NCBI GenBank assembly: GCA_002315795.1
Contig: DCIF01000050.1
Span: forward strand, 871 to 20,937
Origin: Bacteroidales bacterium UBA1733
GTDB lineage: Bacteria; Bacteroidota; Bacteroidia; Bacteroidales; UBA3663
Direction of reading: 5' to 3'
DNA: 20,067 nucleotides
Below, one piece after another: positions 1-7,328 of this stretch. Made by a program: the position numbers and the translations under genes. Positions within the stretch are counted from its first letter, which is position 1; the number at the start of each line of letters is the position of its first letter. Under the pieces are notes generated by a model. That model had not been told where the DNA came from, searched no databases, and worked only from the letters and a program-made list of their open reading frames with translations.

Positions 1-26
1 TCCTAACTCCTCACTCCTCACTGAAA

Positions 27-389
27 ATGTCACAAGTATTCACATTACTTCCGCTATCGATCATCCAGGCCATTCTATTGGCTGGAGGACAGGTATTGGT
101 GAAGATCGCGCTTCAGCACATGCCGAAGGTGGAGTGGTCGTGGGAGTTTGTGTGGAGTCAGGCAACCAACTGGTGGTGGCTGGCCTGTGGCATCAGCTTT
201 GGTGGAGCTACTGTACTGTGGGCTTACATACTGAAGCACTATCCGTTCAGTTTGGCTTATCCGATGTCCTCGATGGCTTATATCTTTGGTATGCTGGCAG
301 CTATGTTCATCTTCCATGAACAGATCTCTACCTCGGCCTGGATAGGTATCTGTCTGATCATGCTCGGATGTTATTTTATTGCACATTAA
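27..389 (+). CDS. Small EamA/SMR-type membrane protein
   Basis: This 120-residue protein is almost entirely hydrophobic and reads as four membrane helices: about residues 8-28, 46-66, 75-95 and 100-119. Size, four-helix layout and the pattern near residues 70-95 (YPFSLAYPMSSMAYIFGML) match the small multidrug resistance/EamA half-transporters, including the ArnE/ArnF-like flippase subunits. The start is the ATG at 27; the 26 bases before it contain a short CTCACTC-type repeat and no convincing Shine-Dalgarno site. The dehydratase gene starts 3 bp after its stop, so it is probably co-transcribed. In this setting a role in moving a lipid-linked intermediate across the inner membrane is plausible, but the substrate is inferred from neighbours only. 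SMR proteins normally act as dimers; no second subunit is seen nearby. Confidence 0.75.
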   Translation: MSQVFTLLPLSIIQAILLAGGQVLVKIALQHMPKVEWSWEFVWSQATNWWWLACGISFGGATVLWAYILKHYPFSLAYPMSSMAYIFGMLAAMFIFHEQISTSAWIGICLIMLGCYFIAH

Positions 390-392
390 ACA

Positions 393-767
393 ATGATCTT
401 AGTTGACCATCTTTATACAATTGTCTCTTCGAGCGAAGAGAGTCAGACCGCGGCACAATTTCATGTGCGACTGATTCCTGAGAGTGTGATTTTCCAAGCA
501 CATTTCCCCGGTGAACCGATCATGCCGGGAGCCTGTATTGTGCAGATGGTTCAGGAACTCTTCATCAGTTGGAGTCATCAGGATGTTGAGATTGCTAAGA
601 TCGTGAACCTGAAATTCCTCTCGGTCATCAAACCCGATGAAGTGCTCGACCTGGATGTCTCGCTCAAGATCAAAAAGCAGGAAGGCAATCAGGTGCATAT
701 CAATGCTGACATTGTCAAGGGTGAAGTGACCTATACCAGGATGTCGCTGTTGTTGACCTTCAAATAA
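393..767 (+). CDS. FabZ/ApeI-like 3-hydroxyacyl-ACP dehydratase, hot-dog fold
   Basis: The 124-residue protein fits a single hot-dog domain. The signature at residues 37-46 (HFPGEPIMPG) is that of FabZ-type 3-hydroxyacyl-ACP dehydratases, with the catalytic His at 37. The carboxylate that follows in FabZ (HFPG-x-PI-x-PG-x4-E) is replaced by Gln51 here, so canonical dehydration chemistry is uncertain. Family knowledge: these enzymes remove water from 3-hydroxyacyl-ACP to give trans-2-enoyl-ACP, and in aryl polyene or flexirubin clusters they build the conjugated chain. It lies 3 bp after the SMR-like gene and 6 bp before the glycosyltransferase. It could instead be a catalytically altered or thioesterase-like hot-dog protein. 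Confidence 0.8.
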   Translation: MILVDHLYTIVSSSEESQTAAQFHVRLIPESVIFQAHFPGEPIMPGACIVQMVQELFISWSHQDVEIAKIVNLKFLSVIKPDEVLDLDVSLKIKKQEGNQVHINADIVKGEVTYTRMSLLLTFK

Positions 768-773
768 TCGAAC

Positions 774-1553
774 ATGGAGATTCGCGAACAACTGAAGCAA
801 CTGAAGATCTGTGTGATCGTTCCTACCTATAACAACCATACCACGGTGTTGCAGGTGCTCGATCGTCTGCAGCCTTTCGCAGAGGATATCATGGTGGTCA
901 ATGATGGATCAACCGACGATACTTTGGCTTTGCTCAAAGGATATAAGCAACAGATCCATATCGTTTCATACGATCAGAATCAGGGCAAGGGTCACGCTTT
1001 GCGAACCGGTTTCCGCAAGGCTAAGGAGATGGGATTCGATTATGCCATCACCATCGATTCTGATGGCCAGCACTATCCGGAAGACTTACCTCATTTTGTG
1101 CAGAAGCTCAAGGAGTGTATGGCTCAGGGACGACCAGATGTAATCATCGTCGGCAATCGCAAGCTCCAGCAGGAGAATATGCCAGGAGGTAATACGTTTG
1201 CCAACTACTTTTCAAATTTCTGGTTCGCTTTACAGACGTGGCAATGTCTGCCAGATACACAGACCGGTTATCGTCTCTATCCGTTGCATCATCTGTATGG
1301 TCTGAACCTGATCACGGCACGTTATGAGGCAGAACTGGAGTTCATGGTCTTTGCCGCATGGCATGGCGTGAAGCTGGAATCAACACCTATCCGTGTCTAT
1401 TATCCTCCACGTGAGGAGAGGGTGACACACTTTCGTCCTTGTAAGGATTTTGTGCGTATCTTTATCCTCAATACCATCCTATTTTTCAGCAGTTTCCTAT
1501 GCGGATGGTGGATGATGGGATACCATTGGCTCTTAAGAAAATGTAGAAAGTAA
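774..1553 (+). CDS. Family 2 glycosyltransferase, membrane-anchored
   Basis: This is a GT-A fold enzyme of 259 residues. The nucleotide-sugar binding strand IVPTYNN lies at residues 15-21, VVNDGSTDDT at 41-50, and the metal-binding DSD triad at 95-97 within TIDSDGQH. The segment TQTGYRLYPL followed by a Glu-rich stretch (RYEAELEFM) resembles the acceptor region of dolichol-phosphate-mannose-synthase-like enzymes. A single hydrophobic segment near residues 228-252 probably ties it to the inner face of the inner membrane. Expected reaction: transfer of a sugar from a nucleotide sugar to a lipid acceptor. Related glycosyltransferases occur in Bacteroidetes flexirubin/aryl polyene clusters; the sugar and acceptor here cannot be read from sequence. 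Confidence 0.87.
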   Translation: MEIREQLKQLKICVIVPTYNNHTTVLQVLDRLQPFAEDIMVVNDGSTDDTLALLKGYKQQIHIVSYDQNQGKGHALRTGFRKAKEMGFDYAITIDSDGQHYPEDLPHFVQKLKECMAQGRPDVIIVGNRKLQQENMPGGNTFANYFSNFWFALQTWQCLPDTQTGYRLYPLHHLYGLNLITARYEAELEFMVFAAWHGVKLESTPIRVYYPPREERVTHFRPCKDFVRIFILNTILFFSSFLCGWWMMGYHWLLRKCRK

Positions 1554-1587
1554 AGGAATCCTTCTTTATTTGCAAGATCATAATAAT

Positions 1588-2319
1588 ATGCAGAGATTCA
1601 AACAGAAATTCATCACAATCTATGCCTTTACAGTGTTCCTACTGAGCGCTGTACTGGGTGCCATACCTCTGGCTTTGTTCTATCGCCTCGTTTGGCCTCA
1701 TAATGATGAACGTAAACTGCAGTTCCATAAGCTGATATGGCGCTACTTCCGTTGGTGCGCCAATCATATTCCTGGTGCTACTGTGACTGTTAAGAATCTC
1801 AGTGCAGAAGATTTCTCCAAACCAGCGGTAATCATCTGCAATCATCAGTCGCACCTCGATCTGCTCTGCACACTGATGCTTTCTCCTCGTATCGTAGCCA
1901 TGACCAACCAGTGGGTCTGGAACTTCCCGCTCTATGCTCCAATCATCCATTATCTGGAGTATTATCCGGCAGCAGATGGTTTAGAGGCAAACGAACCCAA
2001 GATCGCTTCTTTGCTCGAAAGAGGTTACTCGGTGCTGATCTTCCCAGAGGGGACACGTTCTGCTACATGCGAAGTTCTCCGTTTCCATCGTGGAGCTTTC
2101 TATCTGGCCGAGCGGATCGGAGCAGACATCGTTCCTGTCTATCTTGATGGTCCCGGACGAGTCTTACCTAAGCAGGATTTCTGCTTACAGCCAGGAGATA
2201 TCAAGGTTGAGGTCGGTCAACGTGTAGCAGCTGCAGACAAGTCACTAGGTGAGACCTATCAGGATCGCACCAAGGCCTGGAACAGAATCTACCGCGAGAA
2301 GCTACAGCAGAAACAATAG
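1588..2319 (+). CDS. PlsC-like lysophospholipid acyltransferase
   Basis: A 243-residue acyltransferase of the PlsC/LPLAT superfamily. The catalytic HX4D motif is intact (NHQSHLD, His86 and Asp91), as is the phosphate-binding motif FPEGTRS at residues 152-158. One hydrophobic segment near residues 10-33 gives a membrane anchor. The ATG at 1588 is chosen over an upstream in-frame TTG at 1570 because it begins with the typical basic N-terminus and needs no rare start. The family transfers an acyl group from acyl-ACP or acyl-CoA to a hydroxyl of a glycerol phosphate. In this operon it could instead attach the polyene or acyl product to a lipid anchor. A second, divergent acyltransferase lies further along the same operon. 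Confidence 0.87.
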   Translation: MQRFKQKFITIYAFTVFLLSAVLGAIPLALFYRLVWPHNDERKLQFHKLIWRYFRWCANHIPGATVTVKNLSAEDFSKPAVIICNHQSHLDLLCTLMLSPRIVAMTNQWVWNFPLYAPIIHYLEYYPAADGLEANEPKIASLLERGYSVLIFPEGTRSATCEVLRFHRGAFYLAERIGADIVPVYLDGPGRVLPKQDFCLQPGDIKVEVGQRVAAADKSLGETYQDRTKAWNRIYREKLQQKQ

Positions 2320-2355
2320 CAGATCCATTATTTAGCCATCGTAATATAACAAGAA

Positions 2356-3834
2356 GTGGAACGTCAGAAAGTAATCATCATCGGAAGCGGCATGGGAGGT
2401 CTCTCCTGTGGTGTCATTATGGCCAAGAATGGTTATGATGTCACTGTCCTTGAGCAAGGATTCCAGCTAGGTGGTTGCTTGCAGTGCTTCAAACGTGGAG
2501 GTGTTTCTTTTGAGACAGGTATGCACTTCGTCGGTAGCGCTGATCCCGGACAGATACTCTATCGTCTTTTTGACTATCTTGAGATCCTTCCTGATGTCTC
2601 TCTCAGTCGTCTGGACACTTCTGCTTATAACATCATTTCGATGGCTGGTGAACGTTTCGCGTTTGCCAATGGTCGTGAAGCTTTCATAGAGACGCTGTTG
2701 CAGAAATTCCCGTTAGAAGCTGACAGTCTGGCGCGCTACTTCGATGTGATAAAGCAGGTTGCCGATGTCTGCGGACTGAACCAGATGCAGTCGGCTCAGG
2801 ATTCTGACACACTGATGAAGTATCAGTTGACCTCCATGGGAGAGGTGCTTCGTGAGACCGTTCGTGATCCACACCTTCGTGATGTGCTTTGTGGCGATCT
2901 GCCTCTTTATGCCGGTATTCAGGACAAGACACCTTTTGCCTTGCATGCACAGTTGATGGACTTCTATAACCGCAGTTCGTTCCGCATCAGTGGTGGCAGT
3001 GATCATCTGGCCAAGTCTATGGCGGCTACTATCTGTCGCTATGGTGGTCAGGTGCTTACCAGAAGCAAGGTAACACGCGTTTTGTGCGATAGCACGCATG
3101 CTACAGGAGTCGAGATTAATGGTGATCAGTTCCTGTCGGCCGACGTTGTGATTGGTGCCATTCATCCGCAGGTGCTGTTACCGCTGCTCGATACGTCACT
3201 GATCCGACCTGCATATCGTCAGCGCATCGCAGACATTCCGAATACGCCATCCGTCTTCTCGCTCTATCTAAAGTTCCGTAAGGACCAGATGCCATATATG
3301 AACAGCAACTTCTTCGGCTATCGTGCCAATCATCCTTGGGGATGTGAAGACTATGACGAGCAGACCTGGCCAAAGGGTTATCTGTATATGCATTTCTGCG
3401 GCGAACAGACTTCGGCTTATGCAGAGAGTGGCGTGGTACTCTCTTATATGCATGCCTCAGAGTTGGCACAGTGGTCAGATACCTCTGTTGGCCGACGTGG
3501 AGCTGATTATGAGGCCTGGAAGAAACAGAAAGCTGAACGTATCCTTGATCTGATGGAAACCGAATTCCCAGCCATCCGAAGCCAGATTGAGAGCTATTAT
3601 ACCGCTTCTCCGCTGACTTACCGTGACTATAATTCTACTCCAGAAGGTTCGATGTATGGCATCATGAAGGATGTGACTATGGGACCGGCCTATCGCATTC
3701 CTTATCGCACACGCGTTCCCAATCTGTTGCTCGTGGGACAGAACATCAATTCTCACGGCATCTTAGGAGTGCTGGTTGGAACGATGATTACTTGCAGTAA
3801 TCTGCTCGATCCAGGCCGTTTGTATATCAAATGA
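2356..3834 (+). CDS. Phytoene-desaturase-like FAD-dependent oxidoreductase 1
   Basis: This 492-residue flavoprotein starts with the dinucleotide-binding fold (IIIGSGMGGLSCG, glycines at 10, 12, 14 and 15) and ends with the matching C-terminal FAD segment LLLVGQNINSHGILGV. It belongs to the amine-oxidase-like group that includes CrtI desaturases, carotenoid isomerases and RetSat-type retinol saturases. The GTG at 2356 is taken as start because the next in-frame ATG would remove the first glycines of the FAD motif. Related proteins occur in Bacteroidetes flexirubin-type clusters; desaturation, saturation or isomerisation of a conjugated chain is plausible, but the substrate is unknown. The next gene is a paralogue, 4 bp downstream. 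Confidence 0.82.
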   Translation: MERQKVIIIGSGMGGLSCGVIMAKNGYDVTVLEQGFQLGGCLQCFKRGGVSFETGMHFVGSADPGQILYRLFDYLEILPDVSLSRLDTSAYNIISMAGERFAFANGREAFIETLLQKFPLEADSLARYFDVIKQVADVCGLNQMQSAQDSDTLMKYQLTSMGEVLRETVRDPHLRDVLCGDLPLYAGIQDKTPFALHAQLMDFYNRSSFRISGGSDHLAKSMAATICRYGGQVLTRSKVTRVLCDSTHATGVEINGDQFLSADVVIGAIHPQVLLPLLDTSLIRPAYRQRIADIPNTPSVFSLYLKFRKDQMPYMNSNFFGYRANHPWGCEDYDEQTWPKGYLYMHFCGEQTSAYAESGVVLSYMHASELAQWSDTSVGRRGADYEAWKKQKAERILDLMETEFPAIRSQIESYYTASPLTYRDYNSTPEGSMYGIMKDVTMGPAYRIPYRTRVPNLLLVGQNINSHGILGVLVGTMITCSNLLDPGRLYIK

Positions 3835-3838
3835 TTCT

Positions 3839-5341
3839 ATGAATAAAGCAATAATAATAGGTGGTGGCCTTGGCGGCTTGTTTACAGGTGCGCTGCTGGC
3901 AAAGAACGGCATTCAGGTGACTGTTCTCGAGAAGAGTCATGTCGTGGGAGGAGGTCTGCAGACCTTCGTGCGTCATGGCATCACTTACGAGACCGGTATG
4001 CACATCCTCGGTGGTTTCCAGCCAGGAGGATCGCTGAATCGTATCTGTCGCTATCTGGGTATCCTTGATAAGTTGGACATCAATCCACTGCCTGAGGATT
4101 GTATGGCTGAGTTTGTCGGTGTCGATACCAAGACGGTCTATCATCTGCCACAAGGTCGTCAGCGTTTTGCTGACTATCTTTCTGAGCAGTTCCCCTCTGA
4201 GGCTGAAGGCATCCGTAGGTATGTCGATTCCATCTATGAGATTGCGGCCAACATAGATCTGTTCAATCTTCGTCAGCCGGCACAGGTGCCTTCATTCCAC
4301 GAAGCTTATTCCATTCCAGTTGGAGCGTTCCTTGAGCAGTTCACGCAGAATAAGGATCTGCTCAACCTGCTGGCTTTTGCCAGTACCCTCTATGGCGGAC
4401 AGAAAGACAAGACTCCAGCCTACGTGCATGCACTCATCAATGTGCTTTATCTCAATGGTTCTTCGATGTTTGCTCATAGCAGTCAGCAGTTGGCCGATGT
4501 GCTGGCAGCGCTGATCACTGAGCATGGTGGAGAAGTGCTCTGCAACCATCCGGTAGCTAAGATAGATGTAGAGAATCGCGTAGTGCAGCGCGTCATGACT
4601 CAATCTGGTGAGGTCTTTGAGAGTGATGTCTATGTGTCCTCATTGCATCCTACAGTGACCACCAGACTATGCAGCGAAGGGGCTTTCCCTCGTTCGTATG
4701 TGAGTCGCCTTGAGTCTGTCCCGAACAGTTATTCTGCTTTCAAAGTCTTTTATGAGGTCGATGCCAAGGCTTTTGATGCCTTGAAGTCGCCAGTGTATAT
4801 CCTTCGCAATCAGAACCGCTTCTGGAATCTGTTCGAGTACGATGCCACCTGGCCGCAGGGAGTAGCTCTGTTTATGACCGATAGCAAAGTGACGCCTCAG
4901 GGAACACGCATGCTGATGACCGTAAGTCCGATGTCTTTCGAGGCTGTTTCACCGTGGAGCGACAGTACCACCGGACATCGTCCTGCTGAATATAAGCAGT
5001 GGAGTGCGGAGAAGATAGCACAGGTAACAGATCTTATCTCCTGCCATTATCCCGGTTTCGACCAGACCGTAGTCCGTAGTTTTGCCGCTTCGCCATTGAC
5101 CTTCAGAGACTGGCTAGGTGCACCAGAAGGCAATATGTATGGCTATTGCAAGGATGCCAGCAACATTCTGCTTTCGCATCTGCCTGTATATACTAAGGTG
5201 TCTAATCTGCTGCTGACGGGTCAGAATATCAATCTGCATGGCATCTGCGGTGTGCCACTTACTGCTATCCAGACGGCAGAGGCCGTGTTAGGAAAGAATG
5301 TGATCCTTAATGCCATCCACCAGATGGATGAACCTCAATAA
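3839..5341 (+). CDS. Phytoene-desaturase-like FAD-dependent oxidoreductase 2
   Basis: A 500-residue paralogue of the preceding flavoprotein. The FAD motif is IIIGGGLGGLFTG (glycines 8, 9, 10, 12, 13), and the C-terminal segment LLLTGQNINLHGICGV aligns directly with LLLVGQNINSHGILGV of the neighbour. Both also share a block of the form SPLT-[YF]-RD...PEG-x-MYG. Tandem retention of two diverged copies suggests a heterodimer or successive steps on one substrate, as with paired CrtI-like enzymes; that is inference. The ATG at 3839 is only 4 bp after the previous stop, which supports co-translation. The same family includes RetSat-like saturases and isomerases, so the direction of the reaction cannot be fixed. 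Confidence 0.82.
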   Translation: MNKAIIIGGGLGGLFTGALLAKNGIQVTVLEKSHVVGGGLQTFVRHGITYETGMHILGGFQPGGSLNRICRYLGILDKLDINPLPEDCMAEFVGVDTKTVYHLPQGRQRFADYLSEQFPSEAEGIRRYVDSIYEIAANIDLFNLRQPAQVPSFHEAYSIPVGAFLEQFTQNKDLLNLLAFASTLYGGQKDKTPAYVHALINVLYLNGSSMFAHSSQQLADVLAALITEHGGEVLCNHPVAKIDVENRVVQRVMTQSGEVFESDVYVSSLHPTVTTRLCSEGAFPRSYVSRLESVPNSYSAFKVFYEVDAKAFDALKSPVYILRNQNRFWNLFEYDATWPQGVALFMTDSKVTPQGTRMLMTVSPMSFEAVSPWSDSTTGHRPAEYKQWSAEKIAQVTDLISCHYPGFDQTVVRSFAASPLTFRDWLGAPEGNMYGYCKDASNILLSHLPVYTKVSNLLLTGQNINLHGICGVPLTAIQTAEAVLGKNVILNAIHQMDEPQ

Positions 5342-5345
5342 AGCC

Positions 5346-6173
5346 ATGCAGAGACTCAACAACGTAAGACGTTTGATCATGCTGCTATGGTTCCTGCCAC
5401 TGAGCCTCATGGCACAGCAGTTAGTTCCTTATCTTGCTCAGACGGGAAACCCGGCGCCAGCCGTGATTGTCTGTCCAGGAGGTAGCTATTGCTGGCTTGA
5501 CTGGAAGACAGAAGGTGAGGGGGTGGCTCGATGGCTGCAAGAGAATGGCATCTCGGCCTTTGTCCTGAAATATCCGGTGCAGGGAGTTCCTTCCTACATC
5601 TTACATTATCGGTATCTTGTCAGAGGCACTCAGTATCCTGATGCACTGAATACCATTCTGTCTGCTATTGAGCAGGTTAGGAGCAATGCCGAAGCATATC
5701 ATATTGATCCGCAATGTGTAGGAGCCATGGGATTCTCAGCAGGAGGACATCTGGTGGCATCGGCTGCGGAGTTCTATACTTCGGCAGACAACCGGCCAGA
5801 CTTCGTGGTTCCGGTTTATCCGGTAGTCACTTTGCGCGACAATCCCTGGGTGCATAAGCGGTCGCGCAGAGCCTTGTTAGGAGAGTATCGCAAGCGTAGC
5901 AAAGTATGGAAAGACAGTCTTTCGCTCGAGTTGCATGCACATGCTGATATGCCACCGGTGTTTCTGGTCAATTGTGTCGATGATCCTATTGTCCATTACC
6001 ACAATTCAGAGATGCTTGATTCTGCATTGACCGCAGTCGGTGTTCCTCATGAATATCATCAGTTCAGGACCGGCGGACATGGGTTTGGCGCAGATCCTGC
6101 CAAGGCTTCGACAGAGTGCATCGTTTGGAAACAGAAATTCATCACTTGGTTTAAGAAACTATATGACAAATAA
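5346..6173 (+). CDS. Secreted alpha/beta hydrolase (esterase-like)
   Basis: The 275-residue protein begins with a Sec signal peptide: basic residues, a hydrophobic core about residues 10-22, and probable cleavage after LMA before QQ. The catalytic layout is that of BD-FAE/acetyl-esterase-like alpha/beta hydrolases: an oxyanion loop (PGGSY, 44-48), nucleophile elbow GFSAG with Ser131, an Asp in NCVDDPIV, and a His in GGHGFG near the C-terminus. The ATG at 5346 is preferred to in-frame ATGs at 5310 and 5328, which would add a tail before the signal peptide and overlap the flavoprotein gene. Location is expected to be the periplasm or outer surface. A secreted esterase inside a lipid-assembly operon could trim or release an exported acyl product; carbohydrate de-esterification is the alternative. 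Confidence 0.82.
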   Translation: MQRLNNVRRLIMLLWFLPLSLMAQQLVPYLAQTGNPAPAVIVCPGGSYCWLDWKTEGEGVARWLQENGISAFVLKYPVQGVPSYILHYRYLVRGTQYPDALNTILSAIEQVRSNAEAYHIDPQCVGAMGFSAGGHLVASAAEFYTSADNRPDFVVPVYPVVTLRDNPWVHKRSRRALLGEYRKRSKVWKDSLSLELHAHADMPPVFLVNCVDDPIVHYHNSEMLDSALTAVGVPHEYHQFRTGGHGFGADPAKASTECIVWKQKFITWFKKLYDK

Positions 6174-7305
6174 ATTTGACGATATCCGTCCGTATTATCA
6201 GGAAGAGATCTCTGGCGCCATGCATCGCATTGCAGCCAGCGATGGCTTTCCGCTGATTGCTTCTTACGTGTTCCCTGATACCCCTTTGAAGGAGGTACGC
6301 AAGATGGTGGAGTCAATCTCTTCCATCGAGGAGTTCCAGTACAAGGTGATGAAGGAATTCAATGCACAGGTCATCAGACGAAGCATTACTGACTTTTCTT
6401 TTGAAGGTCTGACTTTATTGCAGCATGACGTGCCTTATCTCTATGTGTCAAACCATCGCGATATTGTGCTCGATTCCAGTCTGTTGCAGTATGTATTGCA
6501 CGAGAACGACTTTCCAACCACTGAGATCACTTTCGGTGCTAACCTGATGTCTGGTCCGCTGATCATCGACATCGGTAAGTCGAACAAGATGTTCCGCGTA
6601 GAGCGTGGAGGTACACCTAAGGAGTTCTATCGTTGTTCGCTTCATCTCTCTGAGTATATCCGTCATGTCATCTGTGAAAAGAAACAGTCGGTATGGATTG
6701 CACAGCGTAATGGTCGCACCAAGGATGGTAATGATAAGACCGATCAGGGTATCATCAAGATGTTCTCAGTGAGCAGTCAGGAAGACAAGATCAACTCACT
6801 TGACGAACTGAACATCGTTCCTGTCAGCGTATCCTACGAGTGGGAGAGTTGTGACTTCCTGAAGGCCTTCGAGCTCTATATGAGTCGCTCGCAGAAGTAT
6901 ATCAAGCGTCCGGGAGAAGACCTTACCAGCATCCTGACTGGCATCACGCAAGAGAAAGGCCGTGTGCACTTTGAGGTTTGTTCGCCAATCACGCGCAGCG
7001 AGCTTGAAGCACTCAATGGCCTCACACAGAACGAGTATCACCAGCAGGTGGCTCGTATCATTGATGAGCGTATCCGCAGCCATTACCGTCTGTGGCCGAA
7101 CAATTATATCGCACATGATCTGCTCTATGGTCAGACTCGCTATCAGTCAGCTTATACTGCTGAAGAGAAGCAGGCATTCCTTGACCGTATGGCCGAACTG
7201 GATCGCATGGCACAGAAAGAGCAGTATGCCGTCTCTGACCTCGATACACTGCATGAGATTTTCTTAGGTATCTATGCTCATCCAGTAGATAACAGTAAAT
7301 CATAA
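6163..7305 (+). CDS. Divergent LPLAT-family acyltransferase
   Basis: This 380-residue protein has an acyltransferase core with the motif SNHRDIVLD (His98, Asp100, Asp104). It resembles the PlsC HX4D box but has five residues between the outer His and Asp, or HXD if Asp100 acts. Downstream, WIAQRNGRTKDG sits where PlsC enzymes carry FPEGTRS. It has no obvious membrane helix. The ATG at 6163 is chosen because it overlaps the hydrolase stop by 11 bp and removes a 41-residue extension that merely translates the hydrolase 3' end in another frame. I recognise the family as a Bacteroidetes glycerolipid-type acyltransferase. With the PlsC-like gene it would allow two separate acylation steps. The acyl acceptor is unknown. 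Confidence 0.78.
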   Translation: MTNKFDDIRPYYQEEISGAMHRIAASDGFPLIASYVFPDTPLKEVRKMVESISSIEEFQYKVMKEFNAQVIRRSITDFSFEGLTLLQHDVPYLYVSNHRDIVLDSSLLQYVLHENDFPTTEITFGANLMSGPLIIDIGKSNKMFRVERGGTPKEFYRCSLHLSEYIRHVICEKKQSVWIAQRNGRTKDGNDKTDQGIIKMFSVSSQEDKINSLDELNIVPVSVSYEWESCDFLKAFELYMSRSQKYIKRPGEDLTSILTGITQEKGRVHFEVCSPITRSELEALNGLTQNEYHQQVARIIDERIRSHYRLWPNNYIAHDLLYGQTRYQSAYTAEEKQAFLDRMAELDRMAQKEQYAVSDLDTLHEIFLGIYAHPVDNSKS

Positions 7306-7328
7306 TCGAAGCATATTAGTACGGACGA

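Noticed and set aside
399..839. 146-codon open frame on the - strand
   Set aside because: It is antisense to the dehydratase and glycosyltransferase genes, which have clear family motifs, and its own translation shows no recognisable domain.
2713..3165. 150-codon open frame on the - strand within the first flavoprotein gene
   Set aside because: It is a shadow of a well-supported flavoprotein; no signal, motif or start site supports it.
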